From assembly GCF_013215345.1 (NCBI RefSeq), contig NZ_JABSOV010000001.1:1-64000 (forward strand): a stretch of DNA of 64,000 bases. Reading direction: 5' to 3'. Below the pieces are notes generated by a model. The model was not told where the DNA came from. It did no database searches and saw only the letters and a list, made by a program, of their open reading frames with translations. Below, in pieces: positions 31,554 to 41,142 of this stretch. Each line of letters starts with the position of its first letter. The stretch's first letter is position 1. The stretch is from Colwellia sp. Lineage in GTDB: Bacteria > Pseudomonadota > Gammaproteobacteria > Enterobacterales > Alteromonadaceae. Position numbers and translations under genes: made by a program.

Positions 31554-32838
31554 CAATGCTAAACCAAGCACACTTGTTCTAGCTCTTTTGCTATTTAATA
31601 TTACTATCGCCAGTTTATTAAATACCCATGTTTATTACTCTCTAGAAACTTATGTTTATAAGCAATATGAAAATTTTTTATTACAAGTCAAAGAGAAAAT
31701 GCACCAAGCCTTCAGCGATGTTCCACATAATCAATGGCAAAAACAAGCCATTATACTTGGACAAACCTTCGATACTGAATGTTTACTCATTGATAGAATG
31801 CCCGAAAACTTCTCTGCTGAAAACTTTAAATTATTGCAGTTAAAACAAGCCCAATCTGGCCTTATAGATATTAATAGCGCAGTGATTTATTACCCGCTGG
31901 ATGAACATTATATTGCAGAAATAGGACCAATCGCCTTCACTAACTGGCAGACCTTCTTACTAGACTGGTTTAGCTGGCTCTGTGCTCTTATTATCAATTT
32001 ACCGATAATATATTGCTACTTAACCACTATAGAAAAACATAAAAACAACGTCTCTGCTATGTTACAAAATTTGCCTTTTAATGTTCGTAACGACAAGCAC
32101 AGCATTTATGAAAATATTAAAGAGCTCAATAGAGTAATGCTTAAAGCTCAGCAAGAAAATTCAGAAAGATTAATTCTACAAAGAGATCTGCTTCATGGCG
32201 TAGCCCACGAATTTAGAAGCCCTATGGCAAGAATTCAATTTGCCTTAGAAATGCTTGAAGAGACTCCTGAAAATGAACATGAGCGCTTAAGACATAGCAT
32301 GCATACTGCTCTTGAAGATCTTGATAAATTGGTAAAAGAACTGCTTTATTATGCCAAATTAAAAGATAGTGAAGCTATTATTTCCCTAGAAAAAGTTAAT
32401 CTGCACGATACTTGTATAGCTGCTATTGCCGAGGTAAAACACTTTTATCCCGAAGTTACTTTCAATTTGACAACAAATGAAGCGGTCTACCTTGAAGGCA
32501 ATACTAAGCTACTTAAGCGACTATTAATAAACCTGCTAAGAAATGCCGGTCGTTTTGCCAGTAGCCATTGTGAGATTGCCCTAGATGATACAAATGACAG
32601 TATTACCATCATAGTAGAAGACGACGGCATGGGAATTCCACCGGGTAAATCTTCAAGGATATTTGAACCTTTTACTCGCTTAGATGCTAGTCGTTCAAGA
32701 GATTCTGGCGGCTGCGGACTTGGCCTTGCTATAGTCTTATCTATTATTAACAAACACCACGGCACAATTAACCTAGTTGAAGGTAAGTTATCTGGGGCCT
32801 GTTTTAAAATAGTTATTCCTCAAAATTCTGCAGAGTAA
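31543..32838 (+). CDS. Sensor histidine kinase partner of the OmpR-family regulator
   Basis: About 431 aa from TTG 31543, chosen because AAGGG lies about 9 nt upstream and the overlap with the regulator gene is short. Membrane helix 1 is near STLVLALLLFNITIASLL, a periplasmic sensor of about 110 residues follows, and helix 2 is near LLDWFSWLCALIINLPIIY. The dimerisation domain has His222 in LLHGVAHEFRSPM. The ATPase domain has the N-box LLINLLRNAG, DDGMGIPPG, and GLGLAIV. RstB-like arrangement. The signal is unknown. Confidence 0.9.
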   Translation: MQISNAKPSTLVLALLLFNITIASLLNTHVYYSLETYVYKQYENFLLQVKEKMHQAFSDVPHNQWQKQAIILGQTFDTECLLIDRMPENFSAENFKLLQLKQAQSGLIDINSAVIYYPLDEHYIAEIGPIAFTNWQTFLLDWFSWLCALIINLPIIYCYLTTIEKHKNNVSAMLQNLPFNVRNDKHSIYENIKELNRVMLKAQQENSERLILQRDLLHGVAHEFRSPMARIQFALEMLEETPENEHERLRHSMHTALEDLDKLVKELLYYAKLKDSEAIISLEKVNLHDTCIAAIAEVKHFYPEVTFNLTTNEAVYLEGNTKLLKRLLINLLRNAGRFASSHCEIALDDTNDSITIIVEDDGMGIPPGKSSRIFEPFTRLDASRSRDSGGCGLGLAIVLSIINKHHGTINLVEGKLSGACFKIVIPQNSAE

Positions 32839-32859
32839 AATCACTAAATTACAGACAAT

Positions 32860-32910
32860 AAAAAAGCCAGCGACTTACTTAATTAATCAAGTAAGCCGCT
32901 GGCTTTTGAA
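32860..32910. terminator. Bidirectional terminator between histidine kinase and lpdA
   Basis: AAAAAGCCAGCG-CTTACTT pairs with AAGTAAG-CGCTGGCTTTT across an 8-nt loop, with one A/C mismatch. It separates convergent operons. Confidence 0.88.
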
Positions 32911-32944
32911 ATAATTTAACTTATTAAATTATTTTATTTTTATC

Positions 32945-34378
32945 TTATTTCTTTTTCTTAACTGCTTTAGCATTTGGTAAATCAGTGATTGAACCTTCAA
33001 AGATTTCTGCTGCTAAGCCAATTGATTCATTTAACGTTGGGTGAGCATGGATAGTTAATGCCAAGTCTTCAGCATCAGCGCCCATTTCAACCGCTAAACA
33101 AATTTCACCAAGCATTTCACCTGCATTGATACCAACAATAGCACCACCAAGAACACGACCAGTTCCTTTTTCAAAGATCATCTTAGTTTTGCCTTCAGTA
33201 CGTGCAGAAGCGATAGCACGACCAGAAGCAGCCCACGGGAAGTTAGCAACTTCAATGTTCAAGCCTTGCTCTTTTGCTTCAGCTTCAGTAACACCAACCC
33301 AAGCCATTTCAGGATCGGTATAAGCAATTGAAGGAATACAACGAGGGTCGAATTCATGTTTCTTACCAGAAATAACTTCTGCAGCACAATGTGCTTCATG
33401 AACAGCTTTATGAGCAAGCATAGGTTGACCAACAACATCGCCAATAGCGAAGATGTGCGGTACGTTAGTACGTAATTCTTTAGACACGTTAATGAAACCA
33501 CGCTCATCAACATTTACGCCAGCTTTATCAGCAGCAACTAAGTGACCGTTAGGCTTACGACCAACAGCAACTAAAATCTTGTCATAACGAACTTGTTCAG
33601 CTGGTGCTTTTTTACCTTCAAAAGTAACGTATAAACCGTCATCTTTTGCTTCAACAGCAACAACTTTAGTAGACAACATTATGTTGAATTTTTTCTTGTT
33701 GTAGTTGGTATAAACTCTAACAATATCTTTATCAGCCGCAGGCACTAATTGGTCAGCAAACTCAACTACAGATACATTAGAACCTAATGCAGAGTACACA
33801 GTTCCCATTTCTAGACCAATAATACCGCCACCCAATACTAATAATTCTTCTGGTACGTCTTTAAGTTCTAAAGCACCAGTAGAATCAATAACACGTGGGT
33901 CATCGGTTGGAATGAATGGTAAGTTAACCACTGATGAACCTGCCGCTATAATGGCATTATCAAAAGTAATAGTGGTTGTTTCACCGTCGTTACCTGCAAC
34001 TTCGATTGTTTTATCAGAAGTAAATTTACCGTAACCATAAACTGTGGTTACTTTACGGCTTTTTGCCATACCCAATAAACCACCGGTAAGCTGTGCAGTT
34101 ACACTGTCTTTCCAGCTACGGATTTTATCTAAATCAATTTCAGGCTTACCAAAAGTAACACCGTGAGATGCCATTGCTGCTGCATCATCAATTACTTTAG
34201 CTACGTGAAGTAGTGCTTTAGAAGGAATACAACCAACGTTTAAACAAACGCCGCCTAATGTTTCACGACTTTCTACTAACACTACATCTAAGCCTAAATC
34301 GGCTGCGCGGAATGCTGCAGAATAACCGCCAGGGCCTGCACCTAATATCACTACTTGAGTTTTAATTTCGTTACTCAT
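32945..34378 (-). CDS. lpdA: Dihydrolipoyl dehydrogenase (E3 of 2-oxo acid dehydrogenases)
   Basis: About 477 aa, standard length. FAD motif VVILGAGPGGYSAAFRAADL, the redox disulfide GGVCLNVGCIPSKAL, NAD-binding LVLGGGIIGLEMG, and the C-terminal IHAHPTLNES with the catalytic His. It reoxidises lipoyl groups of the pyruvate, 2-oxoglutarate and glycine cleavage complexes. Last gene of the pdhR-aceE-aceF-lpdA order. ATG 34378 follows GAGGAAAATT; an in-frame ATG at 34390 is less well placed. A terminator follows. Confidence 0.97.
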   Translation of the reverse strand: MSNEIKTQVVILGAGPGGYSAAFRAADLGLDVVLVESRETLGGVCLNVGCIPSKALLHVAKVIDDAAAMASHGVTFGKPEIDLDKIRSWKDSVTAQLTGGLLGMAKSRKVTTVYGYGKFTSDKTIEVAGNDGETTTITFDNAIIAAGSSVVNLPFIPTDDPRVIDSTGALELKDVPEELLVLGGGIIGLEMGTVYSALGSNVSVVEFADQLVPAADKDIVRVYTNYNKKKFNIMLSTKVVAVEAKDDGLYVTFEGKKAPAEQVRYDKILVAVGRKPNGHLVAADKAGVNVDERGFINVSKELRTNVPHIFAIGDVVGQPMLAHKAVHEAHCAAEVISGKKHEFDPRCIPSIAYTDPEMAWVGVTEAEAKEQGLNIEVANFPWAASGRAIASARTEGKTKMIFEKGTGRVLGGAIVGINAGEMLGEICLAVEMGADAEDLALTIHAHPTLNESIGLAAEIFEGSITDLPNAKAVKKKK

Positions 34379-34609
34379 AATTTTCCTCACAATTAGTTAA
34401 GAAAAATTCAATACGTTGTTCTTTTGTCCAATTGCTACGGTGAAAGTACTCATTGACTAACGTCAACTCCATGCATTCTTCTTGCTATCGGACAAAGTCA
34501 CTTCGACTTGAAATATTCTTGAATATTTATATTTATTGGTTTTAAATTTTATGGGCGAAATTCTACTCTTATGCGTTGAATTTCGCCAACTTTAATTAAT
34601 CAATATCGA

Positions 34610-36277
34610 CTAAAGTATCAATTTACGAATATCAGACATTACGCCAGCTAAATGCACAGTAAAACGTGCTGCTAAGGCACCATCAATAACACGGTGATCG
34701 TATGACATAGATAAAGGCAACATTAATTTAGGTTCGAAATCTTTACCATTCCATTTAGGTTTCATTTCTGATTTAGAAACACCTAAAATAGCAACTTCTG
34801 GTGCATTAACGATTGGCGTAAATGCCGTTCCGCCAATACCACCAAGGCTAGAAATAGTAAAACAACCACCTTGCATATCAGTGGCTTTTAATTTGCCATC
34901 ACGTGCTTTAAGACTGATTTCAAGTAATTCACGCGATAACTGGTGAATACCTTTTTGATCAACATCACGCACTACTGGTACAACTAAACCGTTCGGTGTA
35001 TCTACGGCAACACCAATATGGATGTACTTTTTCAAAATTAAGCTTTCACCGTCTTCACTCAAGCTTGAGTTAAACGTTGGGAATGCACGTAAGGCATTTG
35101 CCGCCGCTTTTAAAACAAACACTAATGGCGTAATTTTAAAACCAAGCTTTTGCTTTTCACAAAGTACGTTTTGCTCTTTACGGAAGGCTTCAACGTTAGT
35201 GATATCAGCTTCATCGAATTGAGTAACATGTGGAATAGTTACCCAGTTGCGATGTAAGAAGGGTCCAGAAATTTTCTGAATACGTGATAATGCTTTTGTT
35301 TCAATTTCGCCGAATTTAGAGAAATCAATGGCTCTAGCACTAACAACTTGTAGACCACCTTCACCGCTAGCAACAGAGGTACCTGCATTAGCTTTCGGGC
35401 GAGACAATTCATATTTAACGTATGATTGCACATCTTCTTTTAAGATACGGCCTTTACGACCAGTACCTTTAACTAAGGTTAAATCAACACCAAATTCACG
35501 GCCAATACGGCGAATAGAAGGTGAAGTGTAAATGTTACCTTTACTAACATTACCCGCTTGTGGGTGATGTGGTACAGGTGAAGCCGCAGGTTTGGTCGTT
35601 GCAGCAACTGTAGCAGTAGGCGCAGCAACTGGTGTAGGTGCTACTACAGGAGCTGGAACCGTTACAGGTGCAGCAGCTGCACTGCCAACAGTTTCAAGCT
35701 TGATTACTAATGAACCTTGCTTAACTTTATCACCGTTGTTAATGAATACTTCTTTAACAGTACCGGCATGTGTAGATGGCACATCCATAGTAGCTTTATC
35801 AGTTTCTAAAGTGATTAAACCATCTTCTTCTTCGATGACATCACCAACGCTAACAAGTACATCGATAACTTCAACTTCACCGTCTTCACCAATATCTGGT
35901 ACAGAAATTTCAATGATTGCTGATGCAGTAGCGGCCGCAGCAACTACAGGCGCCGCTTCAACTACCGGAGCAACAGGAGCGGCTACAGATGCTTCAACTA
36001 CAGGCGCTGGTGCAGCTTCTTCTGCTGATGCCGAAGCACCTGCAGATTTCATTTCGGCAATAACATCGCCTTCTTTAATTTTATCGCCAACACTTACCAA
36101 TAAGCTAACAAGCTCACCAGCAAATGGCGCAGGGATATCCATTGAAGCTTTATCTGTTTCAACGGTGATAATACCTTCGTCTGCTTCTAGGCTATCGCCA
36201 ACAGCAAAACAAATTTCAATAATTTCAACTTCATCGCCGCCAACATCAGGGACTAGGATTTTTTCAATATCAGACAT
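34610..36277 (-). CDS. aceF: Pyruvate dehydrogenase E2, dihydrolipoamide acetyltransferase
   Basis: 555 aa. Two lipoyl domains with lipoylated Lys in [10 protein letters not shown] (near residue 43) and [10 protein letters not shown] (near residue 164), joined by Ala/Pro/Val-rich flexible linkers. A peripheral-subunit-binding domain ([20 protein letters not shown]) and the catalytic domain ([19 protein letters not shown], with [10 protein letters not shown] near the C-terminus) follow. E. coli AceF has three lipoyl domains; two is common in related marine gammaproteobacteria. It passes acetyl groups from E1 to CoA. It lies 25 bp downstream of aceE. The Ala/Pro-rich linkers create long antisense ORFs that are not genes. 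Confidence 0.97.
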   Translation of the reverse strand: MSDIEKILVPDVGGDEVEIIEICFAVGDSLEADEGIITVETDKASMDIPAPFAGELVSLLVSVGDKIKEGDVIAEMKSAGASASAEEAAPAPVVEASVAAPVAPVVEAAPVVAAAATASAIIEISVPDIGEDGEVEVIDVLVSVGDVIEEEDGLITLETDKATMDVPSTHAGTVKEVFINNGDKVKQGSLVIKLETVGSAAAAPVTVPAPVVAPTPVAAPTATVAATTKPAASPVPHHPQAGNVSKGNIYTSPSIRRIGREFGVDLTLVKGTGRKGRILKEDVQSYVKYELSRPKANAGTSVASGEGGLQVVSARAIDFSKFGEIETKALSRIQKISGPFLHRNWVTIPHVTQFDEADITNVEAFRKEQNVLCEKQKLGFKITPLVFVLKAAANALRAFPTFNSSLSEDGESLILKKYIHIGVAVDTPNGLVVPVVRDVDQKGIHQLSRELLEISLKARDGKLKATDMQGGCFTISSLGGIGGTAFTPIVNAPEVAILGVSKSEMKPKWNGKDFEPKLMLPLSMSYDHRVIDGALAARFTVHLAGVMSDIRKLIL

Positions 36278-36302
36278 TTTATATTCCTTCTCTAGTCAAT
36301 AA

Positions 36303-38984
36303 TTATGCGTAAAGTGGGTTAAGTTTTTCAGTATCAATATCAAAGCGTTTAATTGCTTTAGTTACTACTGAACGTTCAATTTCACCACGATTCGCTAATT
36401 CATACAATGAAGCTACTACCACGTATGCTGCACTTACTTCGAAGTGAGTACGTAAGTTTGCACGGCTATCACTACGACCAAAGCCATCAGTACCTAAACA
36501 ACGGTATTCAGTATCGATGTACGCACGTACTTGCTCAGAGTAGTTTTTAATGTAATCAGTAGCCGCAATTGCAGGACCTGCTGCTTTAGTAATAACTTGG
36601 CTAATATAGGGTACACGTGGTGTACTTTCAGGGTGAAGCATGTTCCAACGTGTTACATCTTGACCGTCACGAGTAAGTTCATTAAATGAAGTCACCGAAT
36701 AAACATCACTTGAGATGTTGTAATCATTAGCAAGAATTTGTGCTGCTTCACGTACTTTCTCTAAGATAGTACCTGAGCCTAATAACTGCACATTAGCAGT
36801 CGCTTTACCTTTAGCCGGCGCAGCTTGTTCAAGTTGGTAAATACCTTTAATGATCTCATCAGCAACGTTTTCTCTTTCTGGTAACGCTGGATGTTGGTAG
36901 TTTTCATTCATTAACGTTAAGTAGAAGAAGATATTTTCATTTTCTTCGTACATGCGACGTAAACCTTCACGAACGATAACCGCAATTTCATAACCGTAGG
37001 TTGGATCATAAGTCACACAGTTAGGAATTAAACCGGCTTGTACATGTGAATGACCATCTTGATGTTGCAGACCTTCACCGTTAAGTGTGGTGCGACCTGC
37101 AGTAGCACCTAATAAGAAACCACGTGTTTGGCTATCGCCTGCTGCCCATGCTAAATCACCAACACGTTGGAAACCAAACATTGAATAGTAGATGTAGAAT
37201 GGAATCATTGTTGCATTACAGGTTGAGTAAGAAGTACCCGCAGCAATCCAAGATGCCATAGCACCTAGCTCGTTAATACCTTCTTGTAAAACTTGGCCTT
37301 TTTTATCTTCGCGGTAATAAGCTACTTGATCAGCATCTTGTGGAATATATTTTTGACCTTCGCTTGCGTAAATACCGACTTGACGGAACAAACCTTCCAT
37401 ACCAAAGGTACGTGCTTCATCAGGAATGATTGGCACGATACGCTTACCTATTTTTTTGTCTTTTAATAAGGCATTTAATACACGAACAAAAGTCATGGTA
37501 GATGATACTTCACGCTCACCAGAGCCTTTCAAAATAGCATCGAAAACTTTTAACTTTGGAATTTCAAGTACTTCTTCCGCTTGTTTACGACGTGCTGGTA
37601 GAGAACCACCTAATGCTTCACGACGTGCTTTCATGTACTTAAATTCTTCGCTGTCTTCAGGGAACTTGTAAAAAGGTAAGTCAGCAATATTTTCATCACT
37701 TACCGGAATATTGAAACGGTCACGGTAATGTTTAATTGATTCAACGTCCATTTTCTTAACGTTATGCGCAATGTTTAATGCTTCACCAGAGGCACCTAAA
37801 CCAAAACCTTTAACTGTTTTAGCTAAGATTACCGTTGGGCGACCTTTAGTATTATTGGCTTTTTCATAAGCAGCATAAACTTTAACTGGATCATGACCAC
37901 CACGGTTTAAACGCCAGATATCTGCATCTGACATGTTAGCAACCATAGCCGCTGTTTCAGGGTACTTGTTAAAGAAGTTTTCGCGGGTGTACTTACCACC
38001 TTTCGCTTTACAGTTTTGGTATTCGCCATCTACTGTTTCGTTCATTAACTGTAATAATTTACCTGAAGTATCACGAGCAATAAGTGAATCCCAGTAAGAG
38101 CCCCAAATAACTTTCACTACTTCCCAGCCTGCGCCACGGAAAGTACCTTCAAGTTCTTGGATGATTTTACCATTACCACGTACCGGACCATCTAAGCGCT
38201 GTAAGTTACAGTTGATGATGAAAGTTAAGTTGTCTAAACCTTCACGAGACGCTAAACCAATAGCACCTAATGATTCTGGCTCATCCGTTTCACCATCACC
38301 TAGGAAACAGTATACGCGTTGACCTGAACAATCTTTAATACCACGGTCAGTTAAGTATTTTAAAAAACGTGCAGTATAGATAGCTTGTAATGGACCTAGA
38401 CCCATAGAAACGGTAGGGAACTGCCAGAAATCATCCATTAAATGTGGATGAGGGTATGAAGATAAACCTTTGCCATCACATTCTTGACGGAAATTATTCA
38501 TTTGATCTTCAGTTAAACGACCTTCCATAAAGGCACGAGAATAGATACCCGGAGAAATATGACCTTGGGCAAAGATGAAATCACCGCCATCTTTTTCTGA
38601 GGCTGCTTTAAAGAAGTGGTTAAAACCTACATCGTATAACGTTGAAGAAGAAGCAAAGCTACCAATGTGACCACCAAGATCTAAATCTTTTTTAGAGGCG
38701 CGTAATACTAATACTAAGGCATTCCAACGAATTGCCGCACGGATGCGTGATTCAATGGTTTGATCCGCAGGCATATGAGGCTCTTGTCCTGGTGGGATAG
38801 TGTTTACATAAGCTGTAGTCGCATCAAATGGTAAATGAGTACCACCACGACGTGCGCGTTCAATTAATGCTTCTAATAACTGATGTGCACGCTCTGGACC
38901 TTCATTTTCTAACACTGATTCCATTGATTCTAACCACTCTTGGGTTTCTGCTGAATCAATATCGATATTTGGTAGATCTGACAT
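36303..38984 (-). CDS. aceE: Pyruvate dehydrogenase E1, homodimeric type
   Basis: 893 aa, close to the 887 of E. coli AceE. N-terminal region SAETQEWLESMESVL; thiamine diphosphate binding seen in GDGETDEPES and the later NCNLQRLDGP; core DEARTFGMEGLFRQ and SYSTCNATMIPFYIYYSMFG, with the conserved QHQDGHSH loop. It decarboxylates pyruvate and acetylates E2. It is the first enzyme gene after pdhR; the 136-bp gap to pdhR may hold an internal promoter. Confidence 0.98.
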   Translation of the reverse strand: MSDLPNIDIDSAETQEWLESMESVLENEGPERAHQLLEALIERARRGGTHLPFDATTAYVNTIPPGQEPHMPADQTIESRIRAAIRWNALVLVLRASKKDLDLGGHIGSFASSSTLYDVGFNHFFKAASEKDGGDFIFAQGHISPGIYSRAFMEGRLTEDQMNNFRQECDGKGLSSYPHPHLMDDFWQFPTVSMGLGPLQAIYTARFLKYLTDRGIKDCSGQRVYCFLGDGETDEPESLGAIGLASREGLDNLTFIINCNLQRLDGPVRGNGKIIQELEGTFRGAGWEVVKVIWGSYWDSLIARDTSGKLLQLMNETVDGEYQNCKAKGGKYTRENFFNKYPETAAMVANMSDADIWRLNRGGHDPVKVYAAYEKANNTKGRPTVILAKTVKGFGLGASGEALNIAHNVKKMDVESIKHYRDRFNIPVSDENIADLPFYKFPEDSEEFKYMKARREALGGSLPARRKQAEEVLEIPKLKVFDAILKGSGEREVSSTMTFVRVLNALLKDKKIGKRIVPIIPDEARTFGMEGLFRQVGIYASEGQKYIPQDADQVAYYREDKKGQVLQEGINELGAMASWIAAGTSYSTCNATMIPFYIYYSMFGFQRVGDLAWAAGDSQTRGFLLGATAGRTTLNGEGLQHQDGHSHVQAGLIPNCVTYDPTYGYEIAVIVREGLRRMYEENENIFFYLTLMNENYQHPALPERENVADEIIKGIYQLEQAAPAKGKATANVQLLGSGTILEKVREAAQILANDYNISSDVYSVTSFNELTRDGQDVTRWNMLHPESTPRVPYISQVITKAAGPAIAATDYIKNYSEQVRAYIDTEYRCLGTDGFGRSDSRANLRTHFEVSAAYVVVASLYELANRGEIERSVVTKAIKRFDIDTEKLNPLYA

Positions 38985-39120
38985 ATTGTTTAGTCTCCAA
39001 TACTTTCTTATATAATAAAAAGTTTAATAAAATGTTTTATAACTGTTTAACGTTAATTGTTCTAATTATTCGTTGTACAAAATTGGTAAATTCTTTCTGC
39101 AAGATTTTTTGTGTTAGCTA

Positions 39121-39912
39121 CTACATGCGCCGCATCGATCTTTCCATGCGACTGTTCTCTTGAGTAAGCTTTAATAAAAGCTCTTCAATAAAAGCTAAAT
39201 GTCTATGGCTCGCTCCCCACGCTTTTTGTGGTTGGCCACTAATAATGGCGTTGAGCAAGCGTTTTCTATAATCGGTAATCTTGCTAAAGATATCAGGACG
39301 CTTAGCCAATACTGTTAAGTTTTGTGCAATATTATCTGCAAGTAATGACGACATGCTACGCGCAAGTTGCAATATCACCGCATTATGTGACGCTGCACAA
39401 ATAGCTAAATGAAACTCAACTACCGCTTCGGCTTCCGCGCGAAAGTCATCTTCTAATTGGATATTGCCAATTTCATCATGCTTAGTTTGAATTTGTTCAA
39501 AATCTGCCGGTGTACCGCGCATGGCAGCATAATACGAGGCCATACCTTCAATTCCATGACGAAACTCCAATAAATCAAATTGTGATTCATTGTTATTCGA
39601 CATTAATTCAAACAGTGGATCAGAAAAACCACTGAGTAAGTTATCACAAACAAAGGTGCCGCCACCTTGCTTACGCGTTACTAGACCTTTTGCTTCTAAC
39701 TTTTGCACTGCTTCACGTAACGATGGTCTTGATACTTCAAACTGCAACGCCAGTTCACGCTCGGGTAATAATTTTTCACCCGGCTTTAAACTGCCTTCAA
39801 TAATCATACCTTCAAGCTCGGCTAAAATGATGTCAGCCAACTTCTGTGGCTTTACTCGGCCGGTGCTTTTTGATGCTCGCATTGATTTATTTGTCGTTTG
39901 GTTGGCATTCAT
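39121..39912 (-). CDS. pdhR: Pyruvate dehydrogenase complex repressor PdhR (GntR/FadR subfamily)
   Basis: 263 aa. GntR winged helix: LADIILAELEGMIIEGSLKP...LQFEVSRPSLREAVQKLEAKG, then GTFVCDNLLSGFSDPLF and an all-helical FCD effector domain (LLEFRHGIEGMASYYAA, FHLAICAASHN). In E. coli PdhR represses the pdhR-aceEF-lpd operon until pyruvate binds. Gene order and upstream palindromes here match. The ribosome-binding site before ATG 39912 is weak, and an in-frame ATG at 39882 is an alternative. Confidence 0.95.
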   Translation of the reverse strand: MNANQTTNKSMRASKSTGRVKPQKLADIILAELEGMIIEGSLKPGEKLLPERELALQFEVSRPSLREAVQKLEAKGLVTRKQGGGTFVCDNLLSGFSDPLFELMSNNNESQFDLLEFRHGIEGMASYYAAMRGTPADFEQIQTKHDEIGNIQLEDDFRAEAEAVVEFHLAICAASHNAVILQLARSMSSLLADNIAQNLTVLAKRPDIFSKITDYRKRLLNAIISGQPQKAWGASHRHLAFIEELLLKLTQENSRMERSMRRM

Positions 39913-39988
39913 AAAAGTAAATTAACTAATAATCCCGTGATATTAAAGAGTCAAGTAAGGGTTAAAATCACCCAAAAACCTCTTGGTC

Positions 39989-40005
39989 AATTGGTAAGAC
40001 CAATT
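39989..40005. promoter_or_regulatory. PdhR operator, perfect palindrome
   Basis: AATTGGTAAGACCAATT has 7-bp perfect arms around AAG and matches the known PdhR consensus AATTGGTnnnACCAATT. It sits 77 bp upstream of the pdhR start, where it would autoregulate the operon. Confidence 0.85.
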
Positions 40006-40087
40006 GATTTTAGAGCAATAATATAGCAAATATAGCTACTTTTGACAAGTAAACTTAGTTTATGGTTAGTATTTAAGCAAGGTTTTT

Positions 40088-40127
40088 ATGCGCTAAACCA
40101 AGAAAAAACTGTTTATTTTTAGCGCAT
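40088..40127. repeat. 10-bp inverted repeat between the two PdhR-like sites
   Basis: ATGCGCTAAA (40088-40097) and TTTAGCGCAT (40118-40127) pair perfectly over a 20-nt loop. It could act as ampE terminator or as another protein site. This 314-bp gap (39913-40226) holds no gene. Confidence 0.45.
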
Positions 40128-40143
40128 TAAGGCAATAACGATG

Positions 40144-40158
40144 AATGGTCTGACCATT
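40144..40158. promoter_or_regulatory. Second PdhR-like operator
   Basis: AATGGTCTGACCATT has the TGGTnnnACCA core with 6-bp arms, 155 bp from the first operator. It lies between pdhR and ampE; because both are minus-strand, it is upstream of pdhR and downstream of ampE. Two sites could allow looping. Confidence 0.6.
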
Positions 40159-40204
40159 GGTTTTGACTGTGCTTGATTAGCTTAGTTAAATTTAATTGAG
40201 TCTA

Positions 40205-40236
40205 GTTTAGCTAAGTTTAGTTTAGTTTAGTTTAGT
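40205..40236. repeat. Pentanucleotide GTTTA repeat overlapping the ampE stop
   Basis: Four perfect GTTTA units at 40215-40234, with one more GTTTA at 40205-40209. The ampE stop codon (40227-40229, minus strand) is supplied by the repeat. A change in copy number would alter only the last residues. Confidence 0.75.
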
Positions 40237-41141
40237 AAGCCTGCTAGGGTAAGTATTGAAATTACCGCAAGTACCAGTAAAACATTACGTTTGGCTAATC
40301 TAACTAATAAACAAGGCTCAGCTGTGCAGTCATCTTCATTAACCATAATGTCTTCTGATTTTTCTGCGACATCAATTAAAACTTGATGGGTCGGCTTTTG
40401 CACATCAAATAAACTTTCTAGCCAAACAGGTAGCGCCTTGGAGAAATGACCAACAAACATATAACCAAAAGAAGCAATGCGTACGGGTAACCAATCAAGC
40501 CAAAAGAGTACGTCATGATGATTCTGACAGCCACTAGCAATATTAGGCGCAGCATTCGCTTCATGATCAGCCTTGCTATCCACATCTGCCGATACCGCTT
40601 CATCAAGCTCATTACTTTCATTAGACGCGGCAATACATTGCGCTTTTTTATGTTCTATGACTGTCGTAAGTAAACGATAAAATACCGCGCCCGCAGCACC
40701 AAAGACGATGAAATACAGCATAATAGCGATGTAATAGCGGTAGTTTAACCAAATCAGTGCTTGGCCAAAACCCATATTAGGTAAGTTCTTGTCCGATAAT
40801 AGCTGCTGGTGATGCATTTCCGTAGTCGCCTCTTCACCACGAAAGGCCGAAGTCAGATAGTTTTTATAACTATTTCTGGTGGTGGTACAACCAAAACAAA
40901 CGATAAGCACTAAGGTGGAGATAAGCAATTGCATAACGCTATTATCAATTAGCTCAAGCAATAAATACGTGGCAACAACAGGCAAGATAATAAATACCAC
41001 ACTAGCGGCCGTACCTTGTTTAGCGGTAAAGTTTTTGCTAAACAAATTAAAATAATGTTGGTAATAAAAATTAAATCGCCATACTTTGGCAGATAAAGCA
41101 CGCTCTGCAGCCAATGCAATTAATAAACTTAATAAACTCAT
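40227..41141 (-). CDS. ampE: AmpE-like membrane protein
   Basis: 304 aa (E. coli AmpE 284). Starts LLSLLIALAAERALSAKVWR, with several membrane helices (FIILPVVATYLLLEL, LLISTLVLIVCFGC, YYIAIMLYFIVFGAAGAVFY) and the conserved FAEE-type region replaced by SAFRGEEATTEMHHQ. AmpE is related to CobD/CbiB and forms an operon with ampD; it is proposed as a sensory membrane partner in cell-wall recycling and beta-lactamase induction. Translation starts 1 nt after the ampD stop region, so the two are coupled. An acidic insert near residues 175-200 (Glu/Ser/Asp/Ala) is unusual and may be lineage-specific. Confidence 0.88.
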   Translation of the reverse strand: MSLLSLLIALAAERALSAKVWRFNFYYQHYFNLFSKNFTAKQGTAASVVFIILPVVATYLLLELIDNSVMQLLISTLVLIVCFGCTTTRNSYKNYLTSAFRGEEATTEMHHQQLLSDKNLPNMGFGQALIWLNYRYYIAIMLYFIVFGAAGAVFYRLLTTVIEHKKAQCIAASNESNELDEAVSADVDSKADHEANAAPNIASGCQNHHDVLFWLDWLPVRIASFGYMFVGHFSKALPVWLESLFDVQKPTHQVLIDVAEKSEDIMVNEDDCTAEPCLLVRLAKRNVLLVLAVISILTLAGLLN

Positions 41142-41142
41142 G

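Noticed and set aside
35592-36302. 236-codon plus-strand ORF opposite aceF
   Set aside because: It is antisense to the lipoyl domains and Ala/Pro linkers. Its Thr/Ala/Ser/Gly-rich translation is the expected shadow of such codons.
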